Assembly: GCA_904394975.1 (NCBI GenBank)
Contig: CAJFNQ010000034.1
Location: 1-27,044 of the forward strand
From: Metaruminococcus_A gallistercoris
GTDB taxonomy: Bacteria; Bacillota; Clostridia; Oscillospirales; Ruminococcaceae
Length of the DNA stretch: 27,044 nt
Reading direction: 5' to 3'
The position numbers were made by a program, and so were the translations under genes. Under the pieces are notes generated by a model, which was given only the letters and a program-made list of their open reading frames with translations, was not told where the DNA came from and made no database searches. Numbering within the stretch: position 1 is the stretch's first letter; the number at the start of each line of letters is the position of its first letter. Below are positions 5,988-13,413 of the stretch, in pieces.

Positions 5988-6908
5988 TTGGAGTATATTT
6001 ACGAACAGTCGCATAATACCATTGGTTCTCCGCTCACGGTCGTGCGGTTAAACAGCGTTGAACAGCCAAAGCTCATCTACTGCAACTGGCACAGGGAACT
6101 GGAATTTATTTACGTTTCCAAAGGAACGCTTGTGCTCATGGCGGGGGATAAAAAGGTGACCCTTCACGCCGGGGATATAGGAGTCGTCAACATCAACGAG
6201 GTGCATTACGGAGAGCATGACCCTTCGGAGGAATGTGAAATTTTTGTGTTCTTAGTCTCGGCGGAACAGATCCTTCCCGCCGATGACAGAGGGGCAAGCC
6301 GATTTCTGCAAAGCCTGCTCAAGGGGGAGATGCTGCTCGCGCCTGCGCTCACGCCGGTCATGCCGCACTACACACAGGTAGCGGTCTGCTTTCGAAAGAT
6401 GTATGAAATGTATTCGCTCAAACAGCCGGGCTTTGAACTGCTTTCTTTGAGTCTTATTTATGAACTGCTTTACGCGTTTTTCTCGGAGCAGGAACTGCTT
6501 GTAAAGGGCGACGGCTTGAATGAGACCCAGACCAGAGAAAAGATCGAGCGGCTCAACCAGGTGCTGGGGTACATCGAACAGAATTACAGCAGGAAGATCT
6601 ACATTGCCGAGCTTGCCGACCTGCTTTATATGGGCGTGGATAATTTTTACAAGTTTTTCGTATCGGTCACAGGCGTTTCCCCGGCAAGCTACATCAATTC
6701 TTACCGGATGAAGCAATCAGCGTCTTTGCTGGCGTCGACCGAGCTCCCGGTGACCGACATCTGTTACCGGGTGGGGTTCAACAACGTGAGTTATTTTATC
6801 AAAACATTTCAGAAGCATTACGGCTGCACGCCGAAAAAATACCGCACCCTTTGCCGTGAAAAAGAGCGGGTGCAGTTTGGAGGAGTAAAGGATGAACGGT
6901 CGCATTGA
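5988..6908 (+). CDS. AraC-family transcriptional regulator with cupin sensor domain
   Basis: This 306-aa protein assumes a TTG start at 5988, preceded by AAAGGTGAGG nine bases upstream; an in-frame GTG at 5946 has no clear ribosome binding site. The N-terminal half is a sugar-binding cupin (ELEFIYVSKGTLVLMAGDKK, then HAGDIGVVNINEVHYG). The C-terminal 100 residues hold two helix-turn-helix units: IAELADLLYMGVDNFYKFF, then the signature VTDICYRVGFNNVSYFIKTF-xKxxGxTPxxYR. Such regulators usually activate adjacent carbohydrate genes on ligand binding. The divergent GH63 gene is the obvious target (inferred). The stop overlaps the start of the HD hydrolase gene by 17 bases, so both are co-transcribed. 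Confidence 0.88.
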   Translation: MEYIYEQSHNTIGSPLTVVRLNSVEQPKLIYCNWHRELEFIYVSKGTLVLMAGDKKVTLHAGDIGVVNINEVHYGEHDPSEECEIFVFLVSAEQILPADDRGASRFLQSLLKGEMLLAPALTPVMPHYTQVAVCFRKMYEMYSLKQPGFELLSLSLIYELLYAFFSEQELLVKGDGLNETQTREKIERLNQVLGYIEQNYSRKIYIAELADLLYMGVDNFYKFFVSVTGVSPASYINSYRMKQSASLLASTELPVTDICYRVGFNNVSYFIKTFQKHYGCTPKKYRTLCREKERVQFGGVKDERSH

Positions 6909-7401
6909 GGCGGTCATCTCCGCCATGATCTCTTATAATAAAGGGGACCCGGCCCGCATCGGCCACGCGCTGAAGGTTTACGGGTTGGCGAAGGCCATCG
7001 CGGCAGAAGAGGGCCTTTCGGAGGAGACCCGCCGGCTGGTGGAGACAGCCGCTGTTCTGCACGACATCGGCATCCATGAAAGCGAGCGCAAATACGGCGA
7101 CGCTTCCGGCGCCCATCAGCAGGTGGAAGGCCCGCCGGTCGCGCGGGAGATCCTCTCTTCGCTCGGATTCGACGCCGGCGCGATCGACCGGGTCTGCTGG
7201 CTCATCGCCCATCATCATACCTACACCGGGGTAACGGAACAGGATCATCGGGTGCTGATCGAAGCCGATTTTCTGGTGAACACCGAAGAAGACCCCGCCA
7301 TGCACCGGTCTGCCGGCAGAATCTACGTGGAGCAGATGAAGACTAAAACCGGCCGCGCGTTCTATCGCAGCCTGTTTCCTGAAGCCGCACCGGAGGATTG
7401 A
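6892..7401 (+). CDS. HD-domain metal-dependent phosphohydrolase
   Basis: This 169-aa protein matches single-domain HD hydrolases. The metal ligands are visible as H25 (RIGHALKVYGLA), H57-D58 (AAVLHDIGIHE), the His cluster at 107-109 (IAHHHTYTG) and D126 (EADFLVN). HD proteins of this size cleave nucleotide or other phosphate esters; the substrate is not predictable. GGAGGAG lies six to seven bases before the ATG, within the end of the AraC gene. The 17-base overlap with that gene indicates coupled expression. No dedicated terminator is visible after it. Confidence 0.85.
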   Translation: MNGRIEAVISAMISYNKGDPARIGHALKVYGLAKAIAAEEGLSEETRRLVETAAVLHDIGIHESERKYGDASGAHQQVEGPPVAREILSSLGFDAGAIDRVCWLIAHHHTYTGVTEQDHRVLIEADFLVNTEEDPAMHRSAGRIYVEQMKTKTGRAFYRSLFPEAAPED

Positions 7402-7506
7402 CCGGAAGCCCGTCGATGGGGGAGCATGGCCTCGGATGTGTGCGTGGAGCCCTACCCGAGATTTGCAGGGCGTTTTGCCCCGTGTCGTTCAGGCAATCCC
7501 GCCCGG

Positions 7507-7760
7507 AAAACAGCCTTGTGGGAAAGCGTTTGAGCGGTTTCGGTAGCCCTCGCGGCGCTGGGCTGCGGCGGGCGGCCCACTCAGTTTTCGTTCGCGCGCG
7601 GCAGCCCTTTTCGGTTGTCCACGTTCGGGCAAAACGGCAAAAACAGCCCTTGCGGGAAGGAATTCAAGCCGGTTTCGGCAGTGCTCGCAGCAGCCGCTTT
7701 GGTTTGCCCGCGTTTGAGCGAAACGGCAAAAACAGCCCGCAAGCAGACTGCGGCGGCAAA
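7507..7760. repeat. Degenerate dispersed repeats in a non-coding stretch
   Basis: The 445 bases between the HD gene and sigG contain no gene I can support. AAAACAGCC recurs at 7507, 7640 and 7729. The last two are preceded by AACGGCAA, and each copy is flanked by related GC-rich blocks (GTTTGAGCGG, AGCCGGTTTCGG and CTCGC variants). On the minus strand the unit begins GGGCTGTTTTTGCCGTTT. Spacing is uneven (133 and 89 bases), so it is not a clean tandem array. No protein reading is conserved across copies. Role unknown. Confidence 0.5.
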
Positions 7761-7785
7761 AATCGGCTGCGCGTGGCATCGATGC

Positions 7786-7817
7786 AAAAAGAAAAAAGCC
7801 CCGGTCAAACCGGAGCT
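7786..7817 (-). terminator. Terminator of sigG
   Basis: On the minus strand AGCTCCGG pairs with CCGGGGCT (one G-T pair) around a 5-base loop and is followed by TTTTTCTTTTT. It begins about 30 bases downstream of the sigG stop. Confidence 0.88.
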
Positions 7818-7846
7818 TTCGCAGAGATAGGATTGCGGCAGAGCAG

Positions 7847-8617
7847 TCAGATCTGTTCCTTGATCCGTTCCAGCGCGCTTTTTTCAAGCCTTGAGACCTG
7901 CGCCTGCGAAATGCCAATCTCGTTTGCGACCTCCACCTGGGTCTTTCCTTTGAAAAAGCGCAGGGAAAGGATCTTTTTTTCACGGGGCGCCAGCTTTTCA
8001 ATGGCCTCTTTGAGGGCGATCTCTTCCAGCCAGCCGGTGTCGTCGCTGCGGTCGCTGAGCTGGTCCATCACATAGATGGTGTCGCCTCCGTCGGAGTAGA
8101 CCGGTTCGTTGAGCGAAACCGGGTCGACAATGGCCTCCAGCGCCAGCACCACCTCGTGTTTGGGGATGCCCAGCTCTTTGGCAATCTCTTCGGCGGTCGG
8201 CTCCCGCTGGGTCTTGCCGGTCAGCCGTTCTTTTACCTGCATGGCGCGGTAGGCGGTGTCCTTGAGCGAGCGGCTGACCCGGACGGAATTGTTGTCCCGC
8301 AGGTAACGGCGGATCTCCCCTAAGATCATGGGGACGGCGTAGGTGGAAAACCGCACCGAATGGGAAAGGTCGAAGTTGTCAATGGCTTTCATCAGCCCGA
8401 TGCACCCCACCTGAAACAGGTCGTCCAGGTTTTCGCCCCGGTTGATAAACCGCTGGATGACGCTGAGCACCAGCCTGAGGTTCCCGCTGATGAGTTCCTC
8501 GCGCGCGGCTTTGTCGCCCTCTTTCACACGGGCGAGCAGCTCCATTTTTTCTTTTTCTTTTAACACTTTCAGCTTTGCGGTGTTCACGCCGCAGATCTCT
8601 ACTTTATTCAAAAGCAT
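7847..8617 (-). CDS. sigG: Sporulation sigma factor SigG
   Basis: This 256-aa protein begins MLLNKVEICGVNTAKLKVL, the characteristic N-terminus of sigma-G (NKVEICGVxTxKLxVL). It contains NLRLVLSVIQRF, DDLFQVGCIGLMKAIDNFDL and FSTYAVPMILGEIRRYLRDN (region 2), PTAEEIAKELGIP (region 3) and TQVEVANEIGISQAQVSRLE (region 4). Sigma-G directs late forespore transcription of spore protection and germination genes. AAGGAG precedes the ATG at proper spacing. Upstream is a SigF/SigG-type promoter (8649-8678), consistent with the known activation by SigF and autoregulation. In many Clostridia and Bacillus sigG follows sigE; here it stands alone, divergent from a RACo-like gene. Intact and full length. Confidence 0.96.
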   Translation of the reverse strand: MLLNKVEICGVNTAKLKVLKEKEKMELLARVKEGDKAAREELISGNLRLVLSVIQRFINRGENLDDLFQVGCIGLMKAIDNFDLSHSVRFSTYAVPMILGEIRRYLRDNNSVRVSRSLKDTAYRAMQVKERLTGKTQREPTAEEIAKELGIPKHEVVLALEAIVDPVSLNEPVYSDGGDTIYVMDQLSDRSDDTGWLEEIALKEAIEKLAPREKKILSLRFFKGKTQVEVANEIGISQAQVSRLEKSALERIKEQI

Positions 8618-8648
8618 TTGCGCCGCTCCTTTTTTGTGTTGATGTTAT

Positions 8649-8678
8649 GAGTATGGGCGCAAAATGCGGATCGCATAC
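8649..8678 (-). promoter_or_regulatory. SigF/SigG-type promoter of sigG
   Basis: On the minus strand GTATG (8678-8674), an 18-base spacer and CATACTC (8655-8649) match the sigma-G pattern GYATR and CATNHTA at 11 of 12 positions with the expected spacing. The predicted start is about 25 bases before the sigG ATG. The spacer contains the inverted repeat ATGCG-GAT-CGCAT (8664-8676 on the plus strand). Confidence 0.5.
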
Positions 8679-8722
8679 ACCAATGATTTTTCCAATTCAA
8701 GGAAATTTTGAAAGGACGTTTT

Positions 8723-10282
8723 ATGGCACAGGTAATCATTGCATCAAACGGAGAACAAAAGACCGTTTCCGCGGCGGAGGGCACGCTGCTTTCCGCTCTT
8801 CTTCAACAGGCGCAGATCCCGCTTTCCATGCCCTGCTCGGGCAATCACACCTGCGGAAAGTGCAGGGTAAAGGCGCAGGGAACGCTCAGTGAAATGGAAC
8901 CCAGAGAGGAAGCCATGCTCTCGCCGGCCGACCTTGCAAACGGGGTGCGTTTGGCCTGCTTTACCCGTGTTTTGGGGGATTGCACCGTAACGGTCGACAC
9001 CGGTGAGACCGGAAGCGAGATCCAGTCCTCCGGCCGGATGGAAGGCTTCACCCTTTCTCCCCGGGTGAGTGAGGGCTACGGCCTTGCGGTGGATATCGGC
9101 ACCACCACTGTGGTGGCATATCTGTACCGTTTGTCGGACGGTTCGCTCACCTCGGTGCGCAGCGGGATGAACGCCCAGCGCGGATTCGGGGCGGATGTCA
9201 TCTCCCGCATCAACTACGCGAACGAGCATGGCGTGGCGGCGCTTCAGCAGGCGATCGTTTCCCAGCTAAAGTCCCTTGCAGAGCAGACCCTCGCCGACTG
9301 CGGCGCCGGCATGACCGATCTTCGGGACGCGGTCATCACCGGCAATACCACCATGCTCCATCTGCTCACCGGGCTGGACCCATACGGCATCGCGGTCTAT
9401 CCGTTTACGCCGGTGAGCCTGTTCGGGGAGCCGCTTTCCCGTGACCTGCTCGGCTTTGAGGCGGCAGAGCGGGTCTATCTGCCCCACTGCATCACCTCTT
9501 ACATCGGCGCAGACATCACCTGTTCCATCCTGTCCAGCGGCATGATGGAGCGGGAGACCGCTCTGCTTATCGACCTTGGCACCAACGGGGAGATGGCGCT
9601 CTGGTACAAAGGAAAGCTGTTCTGCTGTTCCACCGCCGCCGGTCCAGCCTTTGAGGGCGCAGGCATGCAGATGGGCATGACCGCTGTAAACGGCGCGGTC
9701 AGCAAGGTTTCCATGGAGGGGGAGAGGATGACCTATTCGGTCATCGGCGGCGGCGAGGCAAAGGGGCTGTGCGGCTCCGGCGTGATCGACGCGGTCGCCG
9801 CCTTTGTCCGCTGCGGGCTGATCGACGACACCGGCCGGATCGACGAGGATTCCCCGCTTTATGCCGTTTACGGGACCGAGTTTGACGGGTTCCCCGCCCT
9901 CAAGATCGGAGACAGCGGCGTACTGATCACCCAGCAGGATATCCGCAAACTGCAGCTTGCCAAATCGGCGGTCGCGGCAGGCATCCTCACCATGCTGTCC
10001 GATTCGGGCTGCACGATGGATGAGATCAGCACCCTTTACCTTGCCGGCGGCTTCGGCAGCTATGTGGACATCCGCTCGGCGGCAGCCATCGGCCTCATTC
10101 CGGAGGCGCTCGAAGGGAAGGTGACGGTCATCGGCAACGCCGCGGGAGCCGGCGCGTCCATGCTCCTGCTCGACCGGAGCGCCGAAGAGCGGGAACAGGC
10201 GATTGTTTCTTGTGCGGAGGAGATCAACCTTTCCGCCAACCCCACCTTTATGGACCATTACGTGGAACAGATGATGTTCTGA
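8723..10282 (+). CDS. RACo-like corrinoid protein reductive activator (2Fe-2S plus ASKHA domain)
   Basis: This 519-aa protein starts at ATG 8723, with GAAAGGA six bases upstream. Residues 1-90 are a plant-type ferredoxin domain with cluster ligands C38-x5-C44-x2-C47-x31-C79 (PCSGNHTCGKC and LACF). The rest is the DUF4445/ASKHA ATPase fold: AVDIGTTTVVAYLY, DAVITGNTTMLHLLTG, LLIDLGTNGEMAL, GPAFEGAGM and TLYLAGGFG. Proteins of this type (RACo) use ATP to drive reduction of inactive cob(II)alamin in corrinoid methyltransferases. No corrinoid protein or methyltransferase gene is visible here, so the partner is elsewhere. It is divergent from sigG and followed after 36 bases by a GNAT gene. Length and motifs are intact. 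Confidence 0.88.
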   Translation: MAQVIIASNGEQKTVSAAEGTLLSALLQQAQIPLSMPCSGNHTCGKCRVKAQGTLSEMEPREEAMLSPADLANGVRLACFTRVLGDCTVTVDTGETGSEIQSSGRMEGFTLSPRVSEGYGLAVDIGTTTVVAYLYRLSDGSLTSVRSGMNAQRGFGADVISRINYANEHGVAALQQAIVSQLKSLAEQTLADCGAGMTDLRDAVITGNTTMLHLLTGLDPYGIAVYPFTPVSLFGEPLSRDLLGFEAAERVYLPHCITSYIGADITCSILSSGMMERETALLIDLGTNGEMALWYKGKLFCCSTAAGPAFEGAGMQMGMTAVNGAVSKVSMEGERMTYSVIGGGEAKGLCGSGVIDAVAAFVRCGLIDDTGRIDEDSPLYAVYGTEFDGFPALKIGDSGVLITQQDIRKLQLAKSAVAAGILTMLSDSGCTMDEISTLYLAGGFGSYVDIRSAAAIGLIPEALEGKVTVIGNAAGAGASMLLLDRSAEEREQAIVSCAEEINLSANPTFMDHYVEQMMF

Positions 10283-10318
10283 TCGGCAGGCTGTTTTTTG
10301 AAGATTGGAGGGAGTGTT

Positions 10319-10831
10319 ATGAAGATCCTACTTCGCCCGTGGCGCGCGGAGGATATCGCATCGGTCGCACGGTATGCGAATAATCCGCACATCGCGGCAA
10401 ACCTGCGGGATGTGTTCCCAAGCCCCTACACGCTTTCGGACGCCCAGTGGTTTGTGGATGACTGCATGCAAAAAGGGGATGCAGCCGGCCTCAACCGCGC
10501 AGTCGTTGTGGACGGCGAGGCAGTCGGCAGCGTTTCGGTGCTGCTCCAGGCGGATGTTTACCGCAAAAGCGCGGAACTTGGCTACTGGCTCGCGGAGCCG
10601 TTCTGGAACAGGGGGATCATGCGTGCGGCTGTTGGCATGATCTGTGCGCAGGCGTTTGAGCGGTATGACATCGTAAGGATCTTCGCCGAGCCATTCGCGC
10701 ACAACACCGCCTCCAGAAAGGTGTTGGAAGGGTGTGGCTTTTCGCTGGAGGGGATGAAGAAAAACAGCGTTTACAAAAACGGGTGTTATGCCGATTCCTG
10801 CATGTATGCGCTGCTGCGTGAACAGCTGTAA
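10319..10831 (+). CDS. GNAT N-acetyltransferase, RimJ/RimL-like
   Basis: This 170-aa protein begins MKILLRPWRAEDI, the usual opening of RimJ/RimL-type acetyltransferases. It carries VDGEAVGSVSVLL, ELGYWLAEPFWNRGIMRAAV (acetyl-CoA-binding motif A region) and NTASRKVLEGCGFSLEG (motif B). Members acetylate ribosomal protein N-termini or small amines; the substrate cannot be assigned. The ATG at 10319 has GGAGGG about six bases upstream, which decides the start. It lies 36 bases after the RACo-like gene and is probably co-transcribed with it. Confidence 0.88.
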   Translation: MKILLRPWRAEDIASVARYANNPHIAANLRDVFPSPYTLSDAQWFVDDCMQKGDAAGLNRAVVVDGEAVGSVSVLLQADVYRKSAELGYWLAEPFWNRGIMRAAVGMICAQAFERYDIVRIFAEPFAHNTASRKVLEGCGFSLEGMKKNSVYKNGCYADSCMYALLREQL

Positions 10832-10848
10832 CCGCCGTTTCCCAAAAA

Positions 10849-10884
10849 ACAGTGGAAAAAGTTTGTACGGGCCGGCCCCACTGT
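10849..10884. repeat. Inverted repeat between the GNAT gene and the araB promoter
   Basis: ACAGTGG (10849-10855) and CCACTGT (10878-10884) are a perfect 7-bp inverted repeat separated by 22 bases that include the palindrome GGGCCGGCCC. It ends two bases before the araB -35 box. It could be a GNAT terminator without a good T-run, or a regulatory site for the pentose operon. Confidence 0.35.
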
Positions 10885-10885
10885 A

Positions 10886-10914
10886 TTGATTTTGTATGCC
10901 GGTTGGTGTAAAAT
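10886..10914 (+). promoter_or_regulatory. SigA-type promoter of the araB-araD-tal operon
   Basis: TTGATT (10886-10891), 17-base spacer and TAAAAT (10909-10914). It lies about 70 bases before the araB start codon. A possible AraR-like half-site, TTTGTACG, lies just upstream at 10862-10869, but its second arm is missing. Confidence 0.65.
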
Positions 10915-10986
10915 GAAAAGGAATTTAACGCGCCGGTTTTACCCGGCCGTGGAATGAATCAGAAAGAACAAAAAAGGAAGATGATT

Positions 10987-12660
10987 ATGGCAAAATACGC
11001 AATTGGCGTAGATTTCGGCACGTTGTCCGGGCGCGCTGTTCTGGTTGATGTTCAAAACGGTGCGGAACTTGCTTCCAGTACTTTTGAGTACCCTCATGCG
11101 GTCATGGATGAAGCTCTGCCGGACGGAACTCCGCTGGGCCCGGACTGGGCGCTGGAGCATCCGCAGGATTATTTGGACGTTTTTTCACATACCATTCCCG
11201 CTGTTCTGGAAGAGACGCACGTTTCTCCGGATGATGTCATCGGCGTTGGTGTGGACTTTACCGCCTGCACCGTCATGCCGGTCAAGCTGGACGGCACACC
11301 GCTCTGTTTTCTGGAGCAGTACAAATCCAACCCGCACGCTTATGTAAAGCTGTGGAAACATCACGCTGCGCAGGACAAGGCGAACAAGCTCAATGAGATC
11401 GCCACACAGCGCGGGGAAAAATGGCTTTCCCGTTACGGCGGAAAGATCTCTTCCGAGTGGCTGGTCCCGAAAATCTGGCAGATCCTCGATGAAGCGCCGG
11501 AAGTCTACGATGAAATGGATTGCTTCATTGAAGCGACCGACTGGGTCATCTGGCAGCTGACCGGTAAAAAGACCCGCAACAGCTGCACAGCAGGTTATAA
11601 AGCCATCTGGCATAAACGCGACGGTTATCCGTCCAATGATTTTTATAAAGCGCTCGATCCGCGTCTGGAGCATGTTGTGGATGAAAAACTCAGCCGCACC
11701 ATCACTCCGCTTGGGCAGAAAGCGGGTGAGATCACCGAAGAAGCCGCGAAACTGACCGGCCTTCGTCCCGGTACCGCGGTCGCGGTCGGCAACGTGGACG
11801 CGCACGTATGCGTTCCTGCTGTGAAGATCGATGGCCCCGGCAAAATGCTCGCCATCATGGGCACCTCCACCTGCCATATGCTCCTCGGCACCGAAGAAAA
11901 ACAGGTTCCGGGCATGTGCGGCGTGGTCGAAGACGGTATCCTTCCGGGCTTCTACGGCTATGAGGCAGGCCAGAGCTGTGTGGGCGACCACTTTGCATGG
12001 TTCATTGAAAACTGCCTGACCGCTGAGTATGTTGCCGACGCAAAGGCAAAAGGCGTAAATATCCATAAATATCTCCGTGAAAAAGCAGAAAAGCTCCGTC
12101 CGGGTGAAAGCGGACTGGTCGCGCTTGACTGGTGGAACGGCAACCGTTCGGTTTTGGTTGACGTTGACCTCACCGGCGTGATCCTCGGCATGACCCTGCT
12201 CACCAAACCGGAGGAGATCTACCGTGCTCTGATCGAGGCGACTGCTTACGGTACCCGTACCATCATTGAGACCTTCCGCAAGAGCGGCGTTCCGGTCAAC
12301 GAGTTCTACGCAGCCGGCGGCATCGCCGAAAAGGACCCGATGACCATGCAGATCTATGCGGATATCATCAATATGCCGATCAAGATCTCCGGCAGCTCGC
12401 AGGGTCCGGCGCTCGGTTCCGCTATCTTCGGTGCCGTTGCGGCAGGCAAAGAGCGCGGCGGTTATGACGATGTGTTTGAAGCCGCTTCCGTCATGGGCAA
12501 GCTCAAAGACGTTGTGTATGAGCCGATTCCGGAAAACGCTGCGATTTATGACAAGCTGTTTGCGGAGTACACCAAACTGCACGATTATTTCGGCCGTGGT
12601 GGGAACGATGTCATGAAGCGCCTGAAAGCGATCAAAAAAGAGGTCGTTTCCGGCCGCTGA
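10987..12660 (+). CDS. araB: Ribulokinase (FGGY carbohydrate kinase)
   Basis: This 557-aa protein is close to the 560-570 aa usual for AraB. The FGGY fold starts with the phosphate-binding loop IGVDFGTLSGRAVLVD (6-21) and continues with GVGVDFTACTVMPV, GKISSEWLVPKIWQI, FIEATDWVIWQLTG, the second ATP-binding loop AIMGTSTCHML, GYEAGQSCVGDHFAWF and the adenosine motif AAGGIAEKDP. AraB phosphorylates L-ribulose, and often other ketopentuloses, to the 5-phosphate. The ATG at 10987 is preceded by AAGGAAG; ATGs at 10954 and 10981 are less well placed. It is followed after 25 bases by araD and then by a transaldolase-type gene. No arabinose isomerase is present in the operon. Confidence 0.93.
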   Translation: MAKYAIGVDFGTLSGRAVLVDVQNGAELASSTFEYPHAVMDEALPDGTPLGPDWALEHPQDYLDVFSHTIPAVLEETHVSPDDVIGVGVDFTACTVMPVKLDGTPLCFLEQYKSNPHAYVKLWKHHAAQDKANKLNEIATQRGEKWLSRYGGKISSEWLVPKIWQILDEAPEVYDEMDCFIEATDWVIWQLTGKKTRNSCTAGYKAIWHKRDGYPSNDFYKALDPRLEHVVDEKLSRTITPLGQKAGEITEEAAKLTGLRPGTAVAVGNVDAHVCVPAVKIDGPGKMLAIMGTSTCHMLLGTEEKQVPGMCGVVEDGILPGFYGYEAGQSCVGDHFAWFIENCLTAEYVADAKAKGVNIHKYLREKAEKLRPGESGLVALDWWNGNRSVLVDVDLTGVILGMTLLTKPEEIYRALIEATAYGTRTIIETFRKSGVPVNEFYAAGGIAEKDPMTMQIYADIINMPIKISGSSQGPALGSAIFGAVAAGKERGGYDDVFEAASVMGKLKDVVYEPIPENAAIYDKLFAEYTKLHDYFGRGGNDVMKRLKAIKKEVVSGR

Positions 12661-12685
12661 TTCTTACTTTGGAGGAGAAAAGCAG

Positions 12686-13384
12686 ATGCTGGAACAGTTA
12701 AAACAGCAGGTTTATGAAGCGAATATGATGCTTCCGGCCCATCACCTGGTCACCTTTACCTGGGGCAATGTCTCGGGGATCGACCGGGAAAAAGGCCTGA
12801 TCGTCATCAAGCCGAGCGGCGTGGAGTACGACTCCATGAAGCCGGAGGATATGGTCGTCCTCGATTTGGACGGCAACAAGGTGGAAGGTGACCTCAATCC
12901 TTCTTCCGATACAGACACTCACCTTGAGTTTTACCGCAATTTCAAAGAGATCGGCGGCGTTGTACATACCCATTCCCGCTGGGCGACCATCTGGGCGCAG
13001 GCGGGGCGGGGCATTCCGGCATACGGGACCACACAGGGGGACTATTTCTACGGTGAGATCCCCTGCACCCGTGCCATGACGCCCGAAGAGATCGCAGGCG
13101 ATTACGAGCTCAACACCGGCAAGGTCGTGGTTGAGCGTTTTGAGGGGATCAACCCGAACGATATCCCAGGCGTACTGGTCAAAAGCCACGGCCCGTTTGC
13201 ATGGGGGAAAAACGCGTTTGACGCAGTCCACAACGCGGTGGTCATGGAAGAGGTCGCCATGATGGCATGGCACACCGAAATGCTCCGCGGGGCAGTCACA
13301 ACGCCGATGCAGCAGGAACTGCTGGATAAGCACTTCCTGCGTAAACACGGCCCAAACGCCTATTATGGCCAGGGAAATAAATAA
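12686..13384 (+). CDS. araD: L-ribulose-5-phosphate 4-epimerase
   Basis: This 232-aa protein matches the class II aldolase/AraD family in length (231 aa in E. coli). Metal and catalytic motifs are visible: TWGNVSGIDR near 25-34, NPSSDTDTHL (71-80), H94-T-H96 (VVHTHSRWAT) and H168 (VKSHGPFAWG). It converts L-ribulose 5-phosphate to D-xylulose 5-phosphate, feeding the pentose phosphate pathway. GGAGGAG precedes the ATG. It is the second gene of the araB operon; the C-terminal HFLRKHGPNAYYGQ is the family's usual ending. Confidence 0.94.
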   Translation: MLEQLKQQVYEANMMLPAHHLVTFTWGNVSGIDREKGLIVIKPSGVEYDSMKPEDMVVLDLDGNKVEGDLNPSSDTDTHLEFYRNFKEIGGVVHTHSRWATIWAQAGRGIPAYGTTQGDYFYGEIPCTRAMTPEEIAGDYELNTGKVVVERFEGINPNDIPGVLVKSHGPFAWGKNAFDAVHNAVVMEEVAMMAWHTEMLRGAVTTPMQQELLDKHFLRKHGPNAYYGQGNK

Positions 13385-13413
13385 TCACAACTGTAGGAAA
13401 GGAAGTCACCATT

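Noticed and set aside
7398..8075. Plus-strand 225-codon frame over the spacer and the 3' part of sigG
   Set aside because: It has low-complexity Arg/Ser-rich sequence, runs through the sigG terminator and overlaps sigG.
10862..10869. AraR operator upstream of araB
   Set aside because: Only one half-site (TTTGTACG) is present; the matching inverted arm is missing.
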